Source: Klenkia soli (GTDB taxonomy: Bacteria > Actinomycetota > Actinomycetes > Mycobacteriales > Geodermatophilaceae). Taken from it: a stretch of DNA of 64,000 nucleotides. Every line of letters begins with the position of its first letter. Position 1 is the stretch's first letter. Both the position numbers and the translations under genes were made by a program. Below, piece by piece: positions 8,806 through 17,935 of the stretch. The stretch covers positions 248,001 through 312,000 of the forward strand of contig NZ_FNIR01000002.1 in the NCBI RefSeq assembly GCF_900103975.1. Direction: 5' to 3'. The notes under the pieces were generated by a model, which saw only the letters and a list, made by a program, of their open reading frames with translations, had not been told where the DNA came from and made no database searches.

Positions 8806-11124
8806 TCAGCTCCCGACCGTCGCCGGTTCGACACGGGCGGGCGGCGGGGTCTGCTCGGCCAGCCAGGTCGTCCAGTCCGCCAACGGCATGGGCCGGCCGG
8901 TCAGGTACCCCTGCACGGTGTCGCAGCCCAGCTCGACCAGGGCGTCCAGGCCCTCGGGGTCCTCGATGCCCTCGCCGACCACCCGCAGGCCCAGGTCGTG
9001 GGCCAGGGCGATGCTGTGCCGGGTGATGGCCGCCGCGGTGGGGCTGGTGGCCAGGTCCTGGGTCAGCGAGCGGTCGAGCTTGAGCTCGTCCACCGGCAGC
9101 TGGTGCAGGTAGGACAGCGAGCTGTACCCCGTGCCGTAGTCGTCGATGGCGATGCCCACGCCCATCTCCCGCAGCCGGCCCAGCACGTCGGCGACCCGCA
9201 GCGGGTCGAGCATGAGGGTGTCCTCGACGACCTCGACGGTGAGCGCCCACGGCGGCAGGCGGTGCGCCAGCAGCAGCTGGAAGACCCGGTCGGGCAGGCG
9301 GCGGTCGCCCAGGTCGGTGGCCGAGAGGTTGACCGAGACCGGGACGGGGGTGTGGTGCCACCAGGTCGCGGCGGCGGCCACGGCCATGCCGAGCACGGCG
9401 TCGCCGAGGGCCGGGAGCAGCCGGCCGTGCTCGGCGGCACCCAGGATGTGGTCGGGGCCGAGCATGCCGCGGGTGGGGTGGGCCCAGCGGACCAGGGCCT
9501 CGCAGCCGGCGACGGTGGTGACCCGCCCGCCGCGGGCGACCGGGCACGCCGGGGCGACGTGCAGCTGCGGCTGGAACCAGAGCACCAGCTGGCCCTCGGC
9601 GATCGCGGTGTCCAGCTCGCCGGCCAGCTGCAGCCGGGAGACCTCGACCTCGGGCTGCTGGTCGGTCACGTGCACCACGACGGCCTCGGCCCGGCGCTTG
9701 GCCTGGGTGAGGGCGTCGTCGGCGCGGCGCAGCAGGGTGGCCGGGGCGGAGGGCTGGCCGGCCGGGGCGACGGCGACCCCCACGCTGGCGGTCAGCCGCA
9801 CGCGGGTCCCGCCGACGTGCATCGGCAACCGCAGCCGGGCGGCCATCTCGTCGGCCACCGCACGGGCACCAGCGGGCCCGGTGCCGGGGAGCACCAGGGC
9901 GAAGGTGTCACCCTCCAGCCGGACGGCCACCCGCCCGGGGGGCTCCTCGTCACCGGTCAGCCGCGCGGCCTGCAGGCGCAGCACCTCGTCGCCGGCGGCG
10001 TGCCCCAGGCCGTCGTTGACGTCGTGGAAGCTGTCGAGGTCGAGCAGCAGGAGCGCGGTGGGGACGTCGTCCGGCAGCCCGGCCAGCGCCGCGTCCAGCG
10101 TGCGCCGGTTGCCCAGCCCGGTCAGCGGGTCGGTCAGCGCCTGGGCCCGCAGCTCGTAGAAGTTCTCGGTCGCGCGCAGGGTGAGCACGGTGCGGACGGC
10201 CATGGAGACCAGCGCGGCCACGGCCAGCAGGACGGGGACGGCGCCGAGGGGCGCCAGTGCGCTCCACGTGAGCACCAGCAGGGCGGCGGTCGACCCGCCC
10301 AGGGGCAGGACGATGCGACGCACCTCGAGCCGCAGCCGCCACGACTGCTCCCGGATGGTCCACTCCGGGGGGCAGCGGTGGGCGGCCCAGGCGAGCAGCA
10401 CCGGGCCGGTGACGTAGAGCAGGTCGGTGGGGGCGCCGTTCCCGCCGGCGAGGTACTGGCCCAGGTCGGCGACCAGCTGGAGGCCGACGGCGAGCGCGGG
10501 CAGCAGCACGCTGCGGAAGGAGCCCACCACCGAGCCCAGGCTGGCCAGCAGGGCGAGCAGCAGCAGGTCGGCGGCGACGTAGCCGAGGGCCAGCAGGGTC
10601 GCCGCGTCCGCGTCGTGGACCGTGGAGAGCACGACGGCGAGGGCGAGCGCGAGGGCGCCGAGACCGGTGGTGAGGCCGTCCACCCACACGGTGGGGTGCG
10701 GTCGCAGCCGCAGCCGCCGGAGGAGCAGGAACGGCATGCCGACCAGCGCCAGGTAGCCGACCCCGTAGAGGCCGTCCGCCCAGCTCGGCTCGAGCCCGGA
10801 GGGCGGGTCGGCCGCGTAGGCCAGGTTGGCCGAGGTGAACAGCAGCATGACGGCGGCCAGTGCGGTCCAGACGGGTGCCATCGTGGTCGCCCGCACGGCG
10901 GCGCACCCGGCCACCACGGCGCACGTTGTGGCGAGCACGCCGAACGCGACGGGGACGGCGGGGTCGTCCCACACGCCCGACAGGTCGGCGGCGAACACGG
11001 ACCCGACGACGACGAGCAGCGCGAAGCCGGTCGCCGACCAGACGGCGACCCGGCTGGCGGTGAGCCACCCGGGGTGCTGGCGCCGGCGGCCGGTACGCGG
11101 AGCCGTGGCCGCCCTCTCCTGCAT
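8806..11124 (-). CDS. Membrane GGDEF-EAL protein (cyclic-di-GMP phosphodiesterase likely)
   Basis: The protein is 772 aa. The N-terminal 300 residues contain about nine or ten hydrophobic helices. A GGDEF-fold domain follows (DPLTGLGNRRTL), but its signature reads EGDTF instead of GGDEF, so cyclase activity is unlikely. The EAL domain keeps its key residues: EALVRW, the Asn of SVNLSA, Glu of VEVVED, IDDYGTGYSS, the Lys of ELKLD, Glu of VVGEGIED and VQGY. The expected role is hydrolysis of cyclic-di-GMP to pGpG in response to a membrane signal. The start is uncertain: ATG 11124 is chosen, with GTG 11169 also possible. Confidence 0.85.
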   Translation of the reverse strand: MQERAATAPRTGRRRQHPGWLTASRVAVWSATGFALLVVVGSVFAADLSGVWDDPAVPVAFGVLATTCAVVAGCAAVRATTMAPVWTALAAVMLLFTSANLAYAADPPSGLEPSWADGLYGVGYLALVGMPFLLLRRLRLRPHPTVWVDGLTTGLGALALALAVVLSTVHDADAATLLALGYVAADLLLLALLASLGSVVGSFRSVLLPALAVGLQLVADLGQYLAGGNGAPTDLLYVTGPVLLAWAAHRCPPEWTIREQSWRLRLEVRRIVLPLGGSTAALLVLTWSALAPLGAVPVLLAVAALVSMAVRTVLTLRATENFYELRAQALTDPLTGLGNRRTLDAALAGLPDDVPTALLLLDLDSFHDVNDGLGHAAGDEVLRLQAARLTGDEEPPGRVAVRLEGDTFALVLPGTGPAGARAVADEMAARLRLPMHVGGTRVRLTASVGVAVAPAGQPSAPATLLRRADDALTQAKRRAEAVVVHVTDQQPEVEVSRLQLAGELDTAIAEGQLVLWFQPQLHVAPACPVARGGRVTTVAGCEALVRWAHPTRGMLGPDHILGAAEHGRLLPALGDAVLGMAVAAAATWWHHTPVPVSVNLSATDLGDRRLPDRVFQLLLAHRLPPWALTVEVVEDTLMLDPLRVADVLGRLREMGVGIAIDDYGTGYSSLSYLHQLPVDELKLDRSLTQDLATSPTAAAITRHSIALAHDLGLRVVGEGIEDPEGLDALVELGCDTVQGYLTGRPMPLADWTTWLAEQTPPPARVEPATVGS

Positions 11125-11194
11125 GACCCGACCATCGGCAGGACCCGGCGCTGGGTGGAGTCCCTCCACCGACGATCACCCGGCCGGGGTGGGG

Positions 11195-12091
11195 TCAGCC
11201 GGCGAAGCGGGCCTCGTCGGCGCGCAGCTCGGGCAACCCGATGGTCTGCAGGAACCCGTCGAAGTCACCCATGGTGGCCCCGGCGGTCGAGGAGGTCTGC
11301 TTCAGCGTCGACAGCACGGCCTGCATGGCGTGCGAGGCGGCCAGCAGGGTGCTGATCGGGAACAGCACGAGCGAGAAGCCCAGCTCGGCGACGGTGTCCA
11401 TGGTCAGGCCCTCGGTCTGGCCGCCCTCGACCCAGTTGAAGAGCAGGTGGTGGCCCTTCAGCTCGGTGGCGACCAGCTCGACGTCCTCGGCGGTGCGCGG
11501 GGCCTCGACGAACAGCACGTCGGCGCCGGCGTCGGCGAACCGCAGCGCCCGGTCGATCGCGGCCCGGGTGCCCTCGACCTGGGCGACGTCGGTGCGGGCG
11601 ATGACCACGAGGTCGGGGTCGGTGCGGGCGGCGACGGCGGCCCGCACCTTGGCGACGGCCTCGTCGGCGTCGATCACCGCCTTGCCGGTCATGTGCCCGC
11701 AGCGCTTGGGCGAGACCTGGTCCTCCAGCTGCAGCCCGGCGACGCCGGCCTGCTCGTACTCGCGCACGGTGCGGACGACGTTGAGCGCGTTGCCGTAGCC
11801 GGTGTCGGCGTCGGCGATGAGCGGGACCTCGACGGCCTGGGCCATGCGCCGGGCGTTGTCGGTCATCTCCGCGCCGCCGAGCAGCCCGATGTCGGGGCGG
11901 CCCAGCAGCGAGGCCGAGGTGCCGAAGCCGGTCATGTAGACGACGTCGAACCCGGCCTGCTGCACCAGCCGAGCGCTCAGGGCGTCGTAGGCGCCCGGGG
12001 CGATCAACGGGCTGCGGGTGTCCTGGGCGGCGGCCAGCAGCTCGCGCAGCCGGGCGCGCGGGTTGGTGCGGGGGGTGACGAACGAGGTCAC
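11195..12091 (-). CDS. Isocitrate lyase/PEP mutase family enzyme (PrpB-like lyase)
   Basis: This 298-aa barrel enzyme of the ICL/PEPM family makes or breaks C-C bonds alpha to a carboxylate. Members include methylisocitrate lyase, 2,3-dimethylmalate lyase and oxaloacetate decarboxylase. The loop SPKRCGHMTGK carries the catalytic cysteine (KKCGH type). DADTGYGN and LEDQ provide the metal-binding acids, and VIARTD follows. It is last in the group prpD-like, RutA-like, lyase, so it may split the product of the PrpD-like step into pyruvate or a related keto acid. The exact substrate is unknown. Confidence 0.85.
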   Translation of the reverse strand: MTSFVTPRTNPRARLRELLAAAQDTRSPLIAPGAYDALSARLVQQAGFDVVYMTGFGTSASLLGRPDIGLLGGAEMTDNARRMAQAVEVPLIADADTGYGNALNVVRTVREYEQAGVAGLQLEDQVSPKRCGHMTGKAVIDADEAVAKVRAAVAARTDPDLVVIARTDVAQVEGTRAAIDRALRFADAGADVLFVEAPRTAEDVELVATELKGHHLLFNWVEGGQTEGLTMDTVAELGFSLVLFPISTLLAASHAMQAVLSTLKQTSSTAGATMGDFDGFLQTIGLPELRADEARFAG

Positions 12092-12158
12092 GCGGGGTCC
12101 TTCCAGGAGGTGGGCCGACGGGGCTCCGCACGGGGGAACGGGAGCCCCGTCGGCGGCA

Positions 12159-13211
12159 TCAGCCGAGCAGGGGCTTGACCTTCTCGCCGAAGGTCTTCAC
12201 GCCCTTCTCGAAGTCGTCGAAGGTGAACATCATCCCCTTGACCCCGGGCATCTTCGCCACCTCGTCGATCTGCCGGGCGACGGTCTCGGGCGAGCCCACG
12301 AGGGTGGCCATGTTGAAGTTGACCGCCCCCTCGGGCAGGTTGATCGTCCGCGCGGTGCCGCCGGAGTCGGCCGAGGTGTCCTTGGACCCCTCCTCGTTCA
12401 TGTAGCCGAGCGCGGCCAGGTCAGCGCCGTCGTGGTAGCTCTTCCACTTCGCCTGGGCCTCCTCGTCGGTGTCGGCGATGATCGCCATGAACAGCGGCAG
12501 CGACCCGACGTCCCGGCCGGTCTTCGCAGCGGCCGCGGCCAGCTTCTCGGTGGGCTCCCGGTAGGTCTCGGGGGTGTTCACGCCCGGCGAGAGGATGAAG
12601 TTGTAGTCGCCGTGCTCGGCGCAGAACCGCATGCCGCGCTCGCTCTGGCCGGCGCAGACGATGTCGACGTGCGCGCTGGGCCGCGGCGACAGCTTGCAGT
12701 CGGTCATCTGGAAGTACGTGCCGTCCAGGTCGCAGGTGCCCTTCTCCCAGAGGTCGCGCAGCACCTGCACGTACTCGGTGGAGTAGTCGTAGCGCTCGCC
12801 GAAGTACTGGTCGCCTGGCCACAGGCCCATCTGCGAGTACTCGCCCGAGGCCCAGCCCGACACGATGTTGACGCCGAACCGTCCGGGCGCGATCGAGTCG
12901 ATGGTGGTGGCCATGCGGGCCACCAGGGCCGGCGGCAGGGTGAGGACGGCCGTCGATGCGTAGAGCTTGATCGTCGAGGTGACGGCGGCCAGGCCGGCCA
13001 TCAACGTGAACGACTCGAGGTTGTGGTCCCAGAACTCGGTCTTCCCGCCGAACCCGCGCAGCTTGATCATCGACAGCGCGAAGGCGAAGTCCTGCGCCTC
13101 GGCCTCCTGCACGATCCGCTTGTTCAGCTCGAAGCTCGGCATGTACTGCGGAGCGTTCTCGCTGATCAACCAGCCGTTGTTGCCGATCGGGATGAAGACG
13201 CCGAAGTCCAT
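12159..13211 (-). CDS. LLM-class flavin monooxygenase, RutA-like
   Basis: This 350-aa luciferase-like flavoenzyme resembles E. coli pyrimidine oxygenase RutA along its whole length. Shared blocks include [50 protein letters not shown]-like, ICAGQS-like and TFDDF near the end. RutA opens the uracil ring using FMN peroxide chemistry. ATG 13211 has GAGGAG at good spacing; the longer ORF to 13733 runs into the prpD-like gene and was rejected. The other rut genes (rutC, rutD, rutF) are absent here, so the substrate could be another N-heterocycle. Confidence 0.88.
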   Translation of the reverse strand: MDFGVFIPIGNNGWLISENAPQYMPSFELNKRIVQEAEAQDFAFALSMIKLRGFGGKTEFWDHNLESFTLMAGLAAVTSTIKLYASTAVLTLPPALVARMATTIDSIAPGRFGVNIVSGWASGEYSQMGLWPGDQYFGERYDYSTEYVQVLRDLWEKGTCDLDGTYFQMTDCKLSPRPSAHVDIVCAGQSERGMRFCAEHGDYNFILSPGVNTPETYREPTEKLAAAAAKTGRDVGSLPLFMAIIADTDEEAQAKWKSYHDGADLAALGYMNEEGSKDTSADSGGTARTINLPEGAVNFNMATLVGSPETVARQIDEVAKMPGVKGMMFTFDDFEKGVKTFGEKVKPLLG

Positions 13212-13239
13212 GCCTGCTCCTCTGGGTGGAAGGGGTGGG

Positions 13240-14610
13240 TCAGCCTGCTGCGCAGGCTTCTGCGAAGTCGCGGGCGGAGCCGCCGTCCCCCAGGGAGAGG
13301 ACGGCGGCGAGCACGCGTTCGGTGGTGGCCTCGTCGGCGACCGGGGCCATCGACCCGCGGTACTTGGTGACGACGTCGGCGTCGCTGAGCGGTCGGTCGG
13401 CGTGCCCGCGGTTGACCTGCTCGCGGTGGGTGAGCACCCGGCCGTCGGTCGTGATGATCTGCACCCACCCGGAATAGGCCCGCGGGAAGGCGCTCTCGTC
13501 GTCGGGCACGACCTCGACCTTGCGGGCCAGGGCGAGCACCTCGGGGTCGCGGAGGGCCTCGTCGGAGAGCTCGGCGAGGGTGAACCGGCCGCGGGCCAGC
13601 GCGGTCGAGACGATGTAGGGCAGCGAGAACTTGGCGTCGTACTCGTCGCGGGGTGCCCACTTGGCGGCGGCGGGCTCGCACACGACCTTGCCGGGGGTGG
13701 GGTGGATCGCGCACCGCACGGCGGCGACGTCATCCGCGGTGAGGCCGTGCTCGGCGCGCAGCAGCAGGACGGCGTCGGCGAAGGCGTGCGCGAAGTGGCA
13801 GACCGGGTACGGCTTCACGGCCGTCTCGGGGGTCTCCCACCGCTCGCCGAGGCCGTCGGCGACCAGCTCGGGGTGGGCGTCGCGGCCGGCCAGGTGGGTG
13901 GCGAACAGGCCGAAGCGGCCCTCGTAGACCGCCTCCGGACCGGTCCAGCCGGCCCTGGCGAAGGTGGCGGCGGTGATGCCGCTCTGCGCGGCCCAGCCGG
14001 GGTGCAGGCGCTTGGTCCAGGAGCCGTCCTCGAGGAACTCCAGCAGCCCGGCCGCCATCGAGCCGACCACGCCCTGCGCGGCGACGAGCTGGTCCGGGCC
14101 GAGCCCGAGGATCTTCCCCGCGGCGACGGCGGAGCCGAAGGCCCCGGCGACGGCGGTGGGGTGGTAGCCCAGGTCGTGGAAGTGGCCGGCCCCGGCCAGC
14201 CCGACCCGGGCGGCCACCTCGACGCCGAGGATGTAGCCCAGCAGCAGGTCGCGGGCCGAGGCGTCGGCCGCCACGGCGGCGCTCAGGGCGGCGGGCAGGG
14301 CGGAGGCCGACACGTGGGTGACGGCGCCGATGTGGGTGTCGTCGAAGTCGAGGCCGTGCACGAGCACGCCGTTCAGGACGGCGGCGTCGCGCGCAGGCAG
14401 CCGGGTCTTGCTGCCCAGCACCGGGACGTCGCCGGCGCCGAAGCTGCCCAGGGCGTCGGCGGCGACGTCGGCGAAGGGGTGGGCCGACGCGGCGAAGGCC
14501 AGGCCCACGGCGTCGAGCACGAGGTGGCGGGCGCGCTGCAGCACGGGGGCGGGGACGTCGTCCCAGGTGGTGCGGGCCACGACGTCGGCGACCTGGCGGG
14601 CGATGCTCAT
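13240..14610 (-). CDS. MmgE/PrpD family protein
   Basis: This 456-aa protein belongs to the family of 2-methylcitrate dehydratase (PrpD) and cis-aconitate decarboxylase. [11 protein letters not shown] near the N terminus, [12 protein letters not shown] near residue 85 and [10 protein letters not shown] in the C-terminal half are typical. ATG 14610 follows AGGAGGG. The gene starts about 34 bp from a putative GntR operator at 14644-14660. With the ICL-type lyase downstream it forms a PrpD/PrpB-like pair without a citrate-synthase partner, hinting at dehydration or hydration followed by cleavage of a substituted dicarboxylate. This is inference. Confidence 0.85.
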   Translation of the reverse strand: MSIARQVADVVARTTWDDVPAPVLQRARHLVLDAVGLAFAASAHPFADVAADALGSFGAGDVPVLGSKTRLPARDAAVLNGVLVHGLDFDDTHIGAVTHVSASALPAALSAAVAADASARDLLLGYILGVEVAARVGLAGAGHFHDLGYHPTAVAGAFGSAVAAGKILGLGPDQLVAAQGVVGSMAAGLLEFLEDGSWTKRLHPGWAAQSGITAATFARAGWTGPEAVYEGRFGLFATHLAGRDAHPELVADGLGERWETPETAVKPYPVCHFAHAFADAVLLLRAEHGLTADDVAAVRCAIHPTPGKVVCEPAAAKWAPRDEYDAKFSLPYIVSTALARGRFTLAELSDEALRDPEVLALARKVEVVPDDESAFPRAYSGWVQIITTDGRVLTHREQVNRGHADRPLSDADVVTKYRGSMAPVADEATTERVLAAVLSLGDGGSARDFAEACAAG

Positions 14611-14643
14611 CGGTGGGCTCCCTCCTGTGACGGCGACCATAGG

Positions 14644-14660
14644 TCAGACGTTTAACGCTG
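14644..14660 (-). promoter_or_regulatory. Putative FadR/GntR operator upstream of the prpD-like gene
   Basis: TCAGACGTTTAACGCTG matches the sites at 15884 and 31258 in its TCAGAC, TT and CG positions. The core GACG-N5-CG(C)T is an imperfect inverted repeat. It overlaps the stop codon of the isochorismatase-type gene and lies 34-50 bp upstream of ATG 14610, where an operator or promoter would be expected. Confidence 0.5.
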
Positions 14661-15257
14661 TGAAGACCTCACGGTCCGGAACCAGTCGTCGGTGCTCGGG
14701 ACGACGTCGGCGTACCGGGCGTCGAGGTCGACGAGTGCGGCGTCGTGGATGGCCGTGGACCGGTCGGCGACGGCGTCGGCCAGGACGACGGGGGCGTAGT
14801 CGAGCGAGGCGGCGTCGACGACGGTGGCGCGCACGCAGCCGGCGGTGGTGAACCCGGCGACGGCGAGGGTGTGCACGTCGAGGTCGTGCAGCAGGTCGTC
14901 GAGCTCGGTGCGGACGAAGCCCGAGGCGCGCTTCTTGGTGACGACCGGCTCGCCGTCGACGTACCCGACGCGGGGGTCGAACTCGGCGAGCTCCGCCCCG
15001 GGGCGCAGCTGCTTCAGCGCGGGGGCCTTCGTCGTCCAGACCGGGCCGAGCTCGGCGTCGTCGTCGAAGAGAACCCGCAGCCAGACGACGGGGACGCCGG
15101 CCTCGCGGGCGGCCGCGGCGGCGCGTCCGCAGGCCTTCGCCGCAGCGTCGACGGCGGGGTCGAGGGTGAAGAGGTTCTGGCAGTCGACGAGGACCAGCCC
15201 GGGCCGGTCGGTGGTGTCGAGCCGACCCATGCCGACCCGGACGGCCTCGGCGGTCAT
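14652..15257 (-). CDS. Isochorismatase-family cysteine hydrolase
   Basis: This 201-aa alpha/beta protein has the catalytic triad of the family: Asp in LVLVDCQN, Lys in VVTKKRASGF, and Cys in TTAGCVRATVVDA. Relatives include N-carbamoylsarcosine amidase and ureidoacrylate hydrolase RutB. The TAGCVRAT segment looks more like carbamoylsarcosine amidase, but context with a RutA-like monooxygenase suggests hydrolysis of a ureido or amide ring-cleavage product. ATG 15257 overlaps the wrbA stop (ATGA), so the two genes are translationally coupled; the longer ORF beginning at 15704 was rejected. Confidence 0.85.
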   Translation of the reverse strand: MTAEAVRVGMGRLDTTDRPGLVLVDCQNLFTLDPAVDAAAKACGRAAAAAREAGVPVVWLRVLFDDDAELGPVWTTKAPALKQLRPGAELAEFDPRVGYVDGEPVVTKKRASGFVRTELDDLLHDLDVHTLAVAGFTTAGCVRATVVDAASLDYAPVVLADAVADRSTAIHDAALVDLDARYADVVPSTDDWFRTVRSSQR

Positions 15258-15868
15258 GCCTCGAGCCCGGCCGCGACGAACCCGGCGAACGTCGCGAGGC
15301 GGACGCCCTGGAGGCGGCAGGCCTCGATCGAGACGTCGTCGGGGGCGGCGCCGGAGCGGGAGACGAAGGAGCCGCCGTAGGGGTTGCCCGACTCCTTCAT
15401 GAGGTGGCGCTCGCCGTAGCCGAGCGGGAGGACCAGCGAGCCCCAGTGGTAGAGCACGTTGTTCATCGCCAGGATCGTCGACTCCAGGCCGCCGTGGCCG
15501 GTGGAGGCGCTGGTGAACGCCGTCCCGACCTTGTCCGCCAGCTTGCCCTGGAACCAGAGCCCGCCGGTGGTGTCGAGGAACTCCTTGAGCTGGCCGGCGG
15601 GGAGGCCGAACCGGGTGGGGCTGCCGAGGGCGATGCCGTTGGCCCACTCGAGGTCGTCGAGGGTGGCGGTCTCGTACCGCGCCTCGTCGACGAAGGCCTG
15701 CCACTTCGGGTTGGCGGCGATGGCCTGCGGGGGTGCGAGCTCGGGGACGATGCGCACCCGGACCTCGGCGCCCTGCTCCTCGGCACCCCGCCCGATGGCC
15801 TCGGCCATGGCGGCCAGGTTGCCGGTGGAGCTGTAGAAGACGACGGCGACGCGGGGGGTGACGGGCAC
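15254..15868 (-). CDS. wrbA: WrbA-type NAD(P)H:quinone oxidoreductase / flavodoxin-like protein
   Basis: This 204-aa flavodoxin-fold protein has an FMN-phosphate loop (YSSTGNLAAMAEAI), the GSPTRFG motif near residue 80 and FTSASTGHGGLEST near 115, all typical of type IV NQO/WrbA. It reduces quinones with two electrons using NAD(P)H. No RutF-type flavin reductase is visible beside the RutA-like enzyme, so this protein might supply reduced flavin or detoxify a quinone intermediate; that is speculative. It starts 88 bp from the divergent gntR, with an operator-like site between them. Confidence 0.85.
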   Translation of the reverse strand: MPVTPRVAVVFYSSTGNLAAMAEAIGRGAEEQGAEVRVRIVPELAPPQAIAANPKWQAFVDEARYETATLDDLEWANGIALGSPTRFGLPAGQLKEFLDTTGGLWFQGKLADKVGTAFTSASTGHGGLESTILAMNNVLYHWGSLVLPLGYGERHLMKESGNPYGGSFVSRSGAAPDDVSIEACRLQGVRLATFAGFVAAGLEA

Positions 15869-15883
15869 GGCCCCATCAAAGTG

Positions 15884-15900
15884 TCAGACGATTGGCGTCG
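15884..15900. promoter_or_regulatory. Putative FadR/GntR operator in the wrbA-gntR divergent region
   Basis: TCAGACGATTGGCGTCG contains the inverted repeat GACG-ATTGG-CGTC. It lies 16 bp from the wrbA start and 57 bp from the gntR start, so it could control both. A second inverted repeat, GGTGT-CA-ACACC at 15912-15923, lies in the same gap. Confidence 0.55.
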
Positions 15901-15956
15901 TCAACGCCTGAGGTGTCAACACCGTGTGAACCCGTTCCGCTGGCACACTGCGCAGC

Positions 15957-16658
15957 GTGACCGGGCCCGCGTACGCCGTGCTGGCCGGGAACATCCGCGC
16001 CCGGATCGTGAGCGGCGAGCTGGCCCCGGGGGAGCGGCTGCCCAACGAGCAGGAGCTCTCGGCCGAGTTCGGGGTCGGGCGGTCGACCGTGCGCGAGGCG
16101 TTGCGGTCGCTGGCGTCGCAGGACCTCATCCAGACCACGCGTGGGGTGGCGGGGGGCAGCTTCGTGAGCGTGCCGACGGCGGCGCACCTGTCGGCCCACC
16201 TGGAGACGGGGGTGGCCCTGATGGCGGCCGCCGAGCGGGTGACGGTCGGGCAGCTGATGTCGTTGCGTCACCTGCTCGAGGTGCCGGCGGCCGGTGAGGC
16301 GGCTCGGCACCGGACGGACGAGCAGCTGGAGGACCTGCGGCGAGCCGAGTTCGACCCGGCGACTGCGGTCGGCGAGGCGACGTATGCGGCGAACCAGGAC
16401 TTCCACCTGGTGCTGCTGCGAGCCAGCGGGAACCCGCTGCTGGAGGTCATCACGGCGCCGCTGTTCCGGGTGCTGGCGACGCGGTTCGGTCGCGACCACG
16501 CGCCGGACGGGTTCTGGGCGTGTGTGGCGGACGACCACGCGGAGCTGCACGACCTCGTCGCTGCTCGGGATGCGGACGGTGCTGTCACCGCCATGCGGCG
16601 CCACCTCGACCACCTCACCGGCGCCTACCAGCAGATGGACCGGTTGAGCCGGGGCTGA
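15957..16658 (+). CDS. FadR-family GntR transcriptional regulator (FCD domain)
   Basis: The 233-aa protein has an N-terminal winged helix (about residues 5-70: RIVSGELAPGERLPNEQELSAEFGVGRSTVREALRSL in pattern). The C-terminal helical FCD ligand-binding domain has the metal-site style histidines in NQDFHLVLL and DDHAELHD and in the last helix MRRHLDHL. The GTG start at 15957 is 88 bp from the divergent wrbA gene. It is probably a local repressor that responds to a carboxylate substrate and binds the TCAGACnnTTnnCG sites. A decayed copy of its 3' half occurs at 18690-18956. Confidence 0.9.
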   Translation: MTGPAYAVLAGNIRARIVSGELAPGERLPNEQELSAEFGVGRSTVREALRSLASQDLIQTTRGVAGGSFVSVPTAAHLSAHLETGVALMAAAERVTVGQLMSLRHLLEVPAAGEAARHRTDEQLEDLRRAEFDPATAVGEATYAANQDFHLVLLRASGNPLLEVITAPLFRVLATRFGRDHAPDGFWACVADDHAELHDLVAARDADGAVTAMRRHLDHLTGAYQQMDRLSRG

Positions 16659-16810
16659 GTACTGTTCGGGGCTGTATCTGACTTATCACCAGTCGTGGTG
16701 GCTCCAGCGCTGAGAGCCTCAACCAGCGGCCCATCTGGGCTGTGAACACTCTGAACTCGATGTGAGGTCTCCGCCTTTCGGGTCGATCACAGCCAGGGGG
16801 ACCCCTAACG

Positions 16811-17935
16811 TTATGCCTGTCCGCCGCGAATGACCCGTAGGCCCGTGGGCCCATTCAAAACTGCGCCGCCTTGATTGCCTCCTGCAATGGCCACCGGCAC
16901 GAGCCCGAACACGTGACGGTTCAACTCGTCCTGGGTGATGTTCAACTGTCCAGCGACTTCAATGGGCAGAAGATCCTGACTGCGAAGCGCTTTGAAGACC
17001 TTGGCGAGTAGCTGAGAGGTCTCGGGGACGATAGCGCCACGCGGTTCGCTGCTTCGGTAGCCCATCTGCGACAGCCGAACGCATAGGTCGCGATAGCCCC
17101 ACTCGGACAGGAGGTCCAGCTCATGGAGACGGTGGGTCAAGGCCATCGCCGCCACCTTCCAATGGCGCTTGGCTTTTAAAATGTGGTCAATCGAAGCATT
17201 GCGGAGACCCGCACCGAGCACGCTTTGCCGCGGCATTAGAAACGCCGCCGCGAAGGCCTGTGCCTCCTGTTCGGCTGGTTTTCCATGAGGAACCTCGTCG
17301 CCGCAGTGCAGGACCAAGTGACCCAACTCATGGGCCGCATCGAAGCGGCGCCGCTCTCCCGTCTTGGACGTATTTAGGAAAACGTAGGGGGCATCGTTGA
17401 GTTGGAAGCTATAGGCGTCCACGCTGGCGACGTCGGTTGCAAGCGAGAAAACGCGAACGCCGTGCGCCTCCATCAGGTGAACCATATTCGAGATCGGGGC
17501 CAGCCCTAGGCCCCAGCGCTCACGTACGACCGCCGCTGCGCGCTCGGGGTCGTATCCCTCCAGAGTGGGCAGGTCGGGCCCGGGCAGGCGAAAGCGCTGG
17601 TCGAGCCATTCGGCCAGATCCATCGCAATTGCACCTGCCGCGGTCGCGGAGTCGCGCTGTCGGGCGGTCATCTTGCTGAGAGCTCGAAAGCTGACCGCGT
17701 CGACGGGAACGAAGTCGATGTCGCTGGCAGCGAAGAATGACGGCGGCATTTCAAGAGCTTTCGCGAGCGCCTCGATGTTGTGCGGCAACGGGTCAACCTC
17801 GCCCCGCTCCCAGCGCGCGACGGTTCTTGCGGCAACCTCCACAGCCTGTCCGAGGGCAGTCTGCGAGAGTCCTCGCCGCTGCCGCGCCAGGGTGAGCCGC
17901 GCGGGATTGAAAGAACTTGGGGGGTCCTGGGTCAT
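16811..17935 (-). CDS. XRE-family regulator fused to ImmA/IrrE-type metallopeptidase
   Basis: The 374-aa protein has a helix-turn-helix of XRE type at residues 13-65 and a zinc peptidase domain with HELGH at residues 202-206. In phage and ICE systems such proteins cleave or antagonise repressors; in stress systems they act as regulators themselves. Base composition is AT-richer than the chromosome around it, marking the left part of an accessory island. ATG 17935 overlaps the stop of the preceding 218-aa gene (ATGA), so the two form an operon. Confidence 0.88.
   Translation of the reverse strand: MTQDPPSSFNPARLTLARQRRGLSQTALGQAVEVAARTVARWERGEVDPLPHNIEALAKALEMPPSFFAASDIDFVPVDAVSFRALSKMTARQRDSATAAGAIAMDLAEWLDQRFRLPGPDLPTLEGYDPERAAAVVRERWGLGLAPISNMVHLMEAHGVRVFSLATDVASVDAYSFQLNDAPYVFLNTSKTGERRRFDAAHELGHLVLHCGDEVPHGKPAEQEAQAFAAAFLMPRQSVLGAGLRNASIDHILKAKRHWKVAAMALTHRLHELDLLSEWGYRDLCVRLSQMGYRSSEPRGAIVPETSQLLAKVFKALRSQDLLPIEVAGQLNITQDELNRHVFGLVPVAIAGGNQGGAVLNGPTGLRVIRGGQA

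Noticed and set aside
11195-16658. A complete Rut pyrimidine pathway
   Set aside because: The RutA likeness is clear, but RutC, RutD, RutE, RutF and RutG are not found here, and the partners differ. The cluster should not be called rut without evidence.
16659-16810. A tRNA or attachment site at the left edge of the accessory island
   Set aside because: A stretch near 16780 resembles a T-arm (CTTTCGGGTCGATC), but no acceptor stem or anticodon arm can be folded and no direct repeat was found at the other edge of the island.
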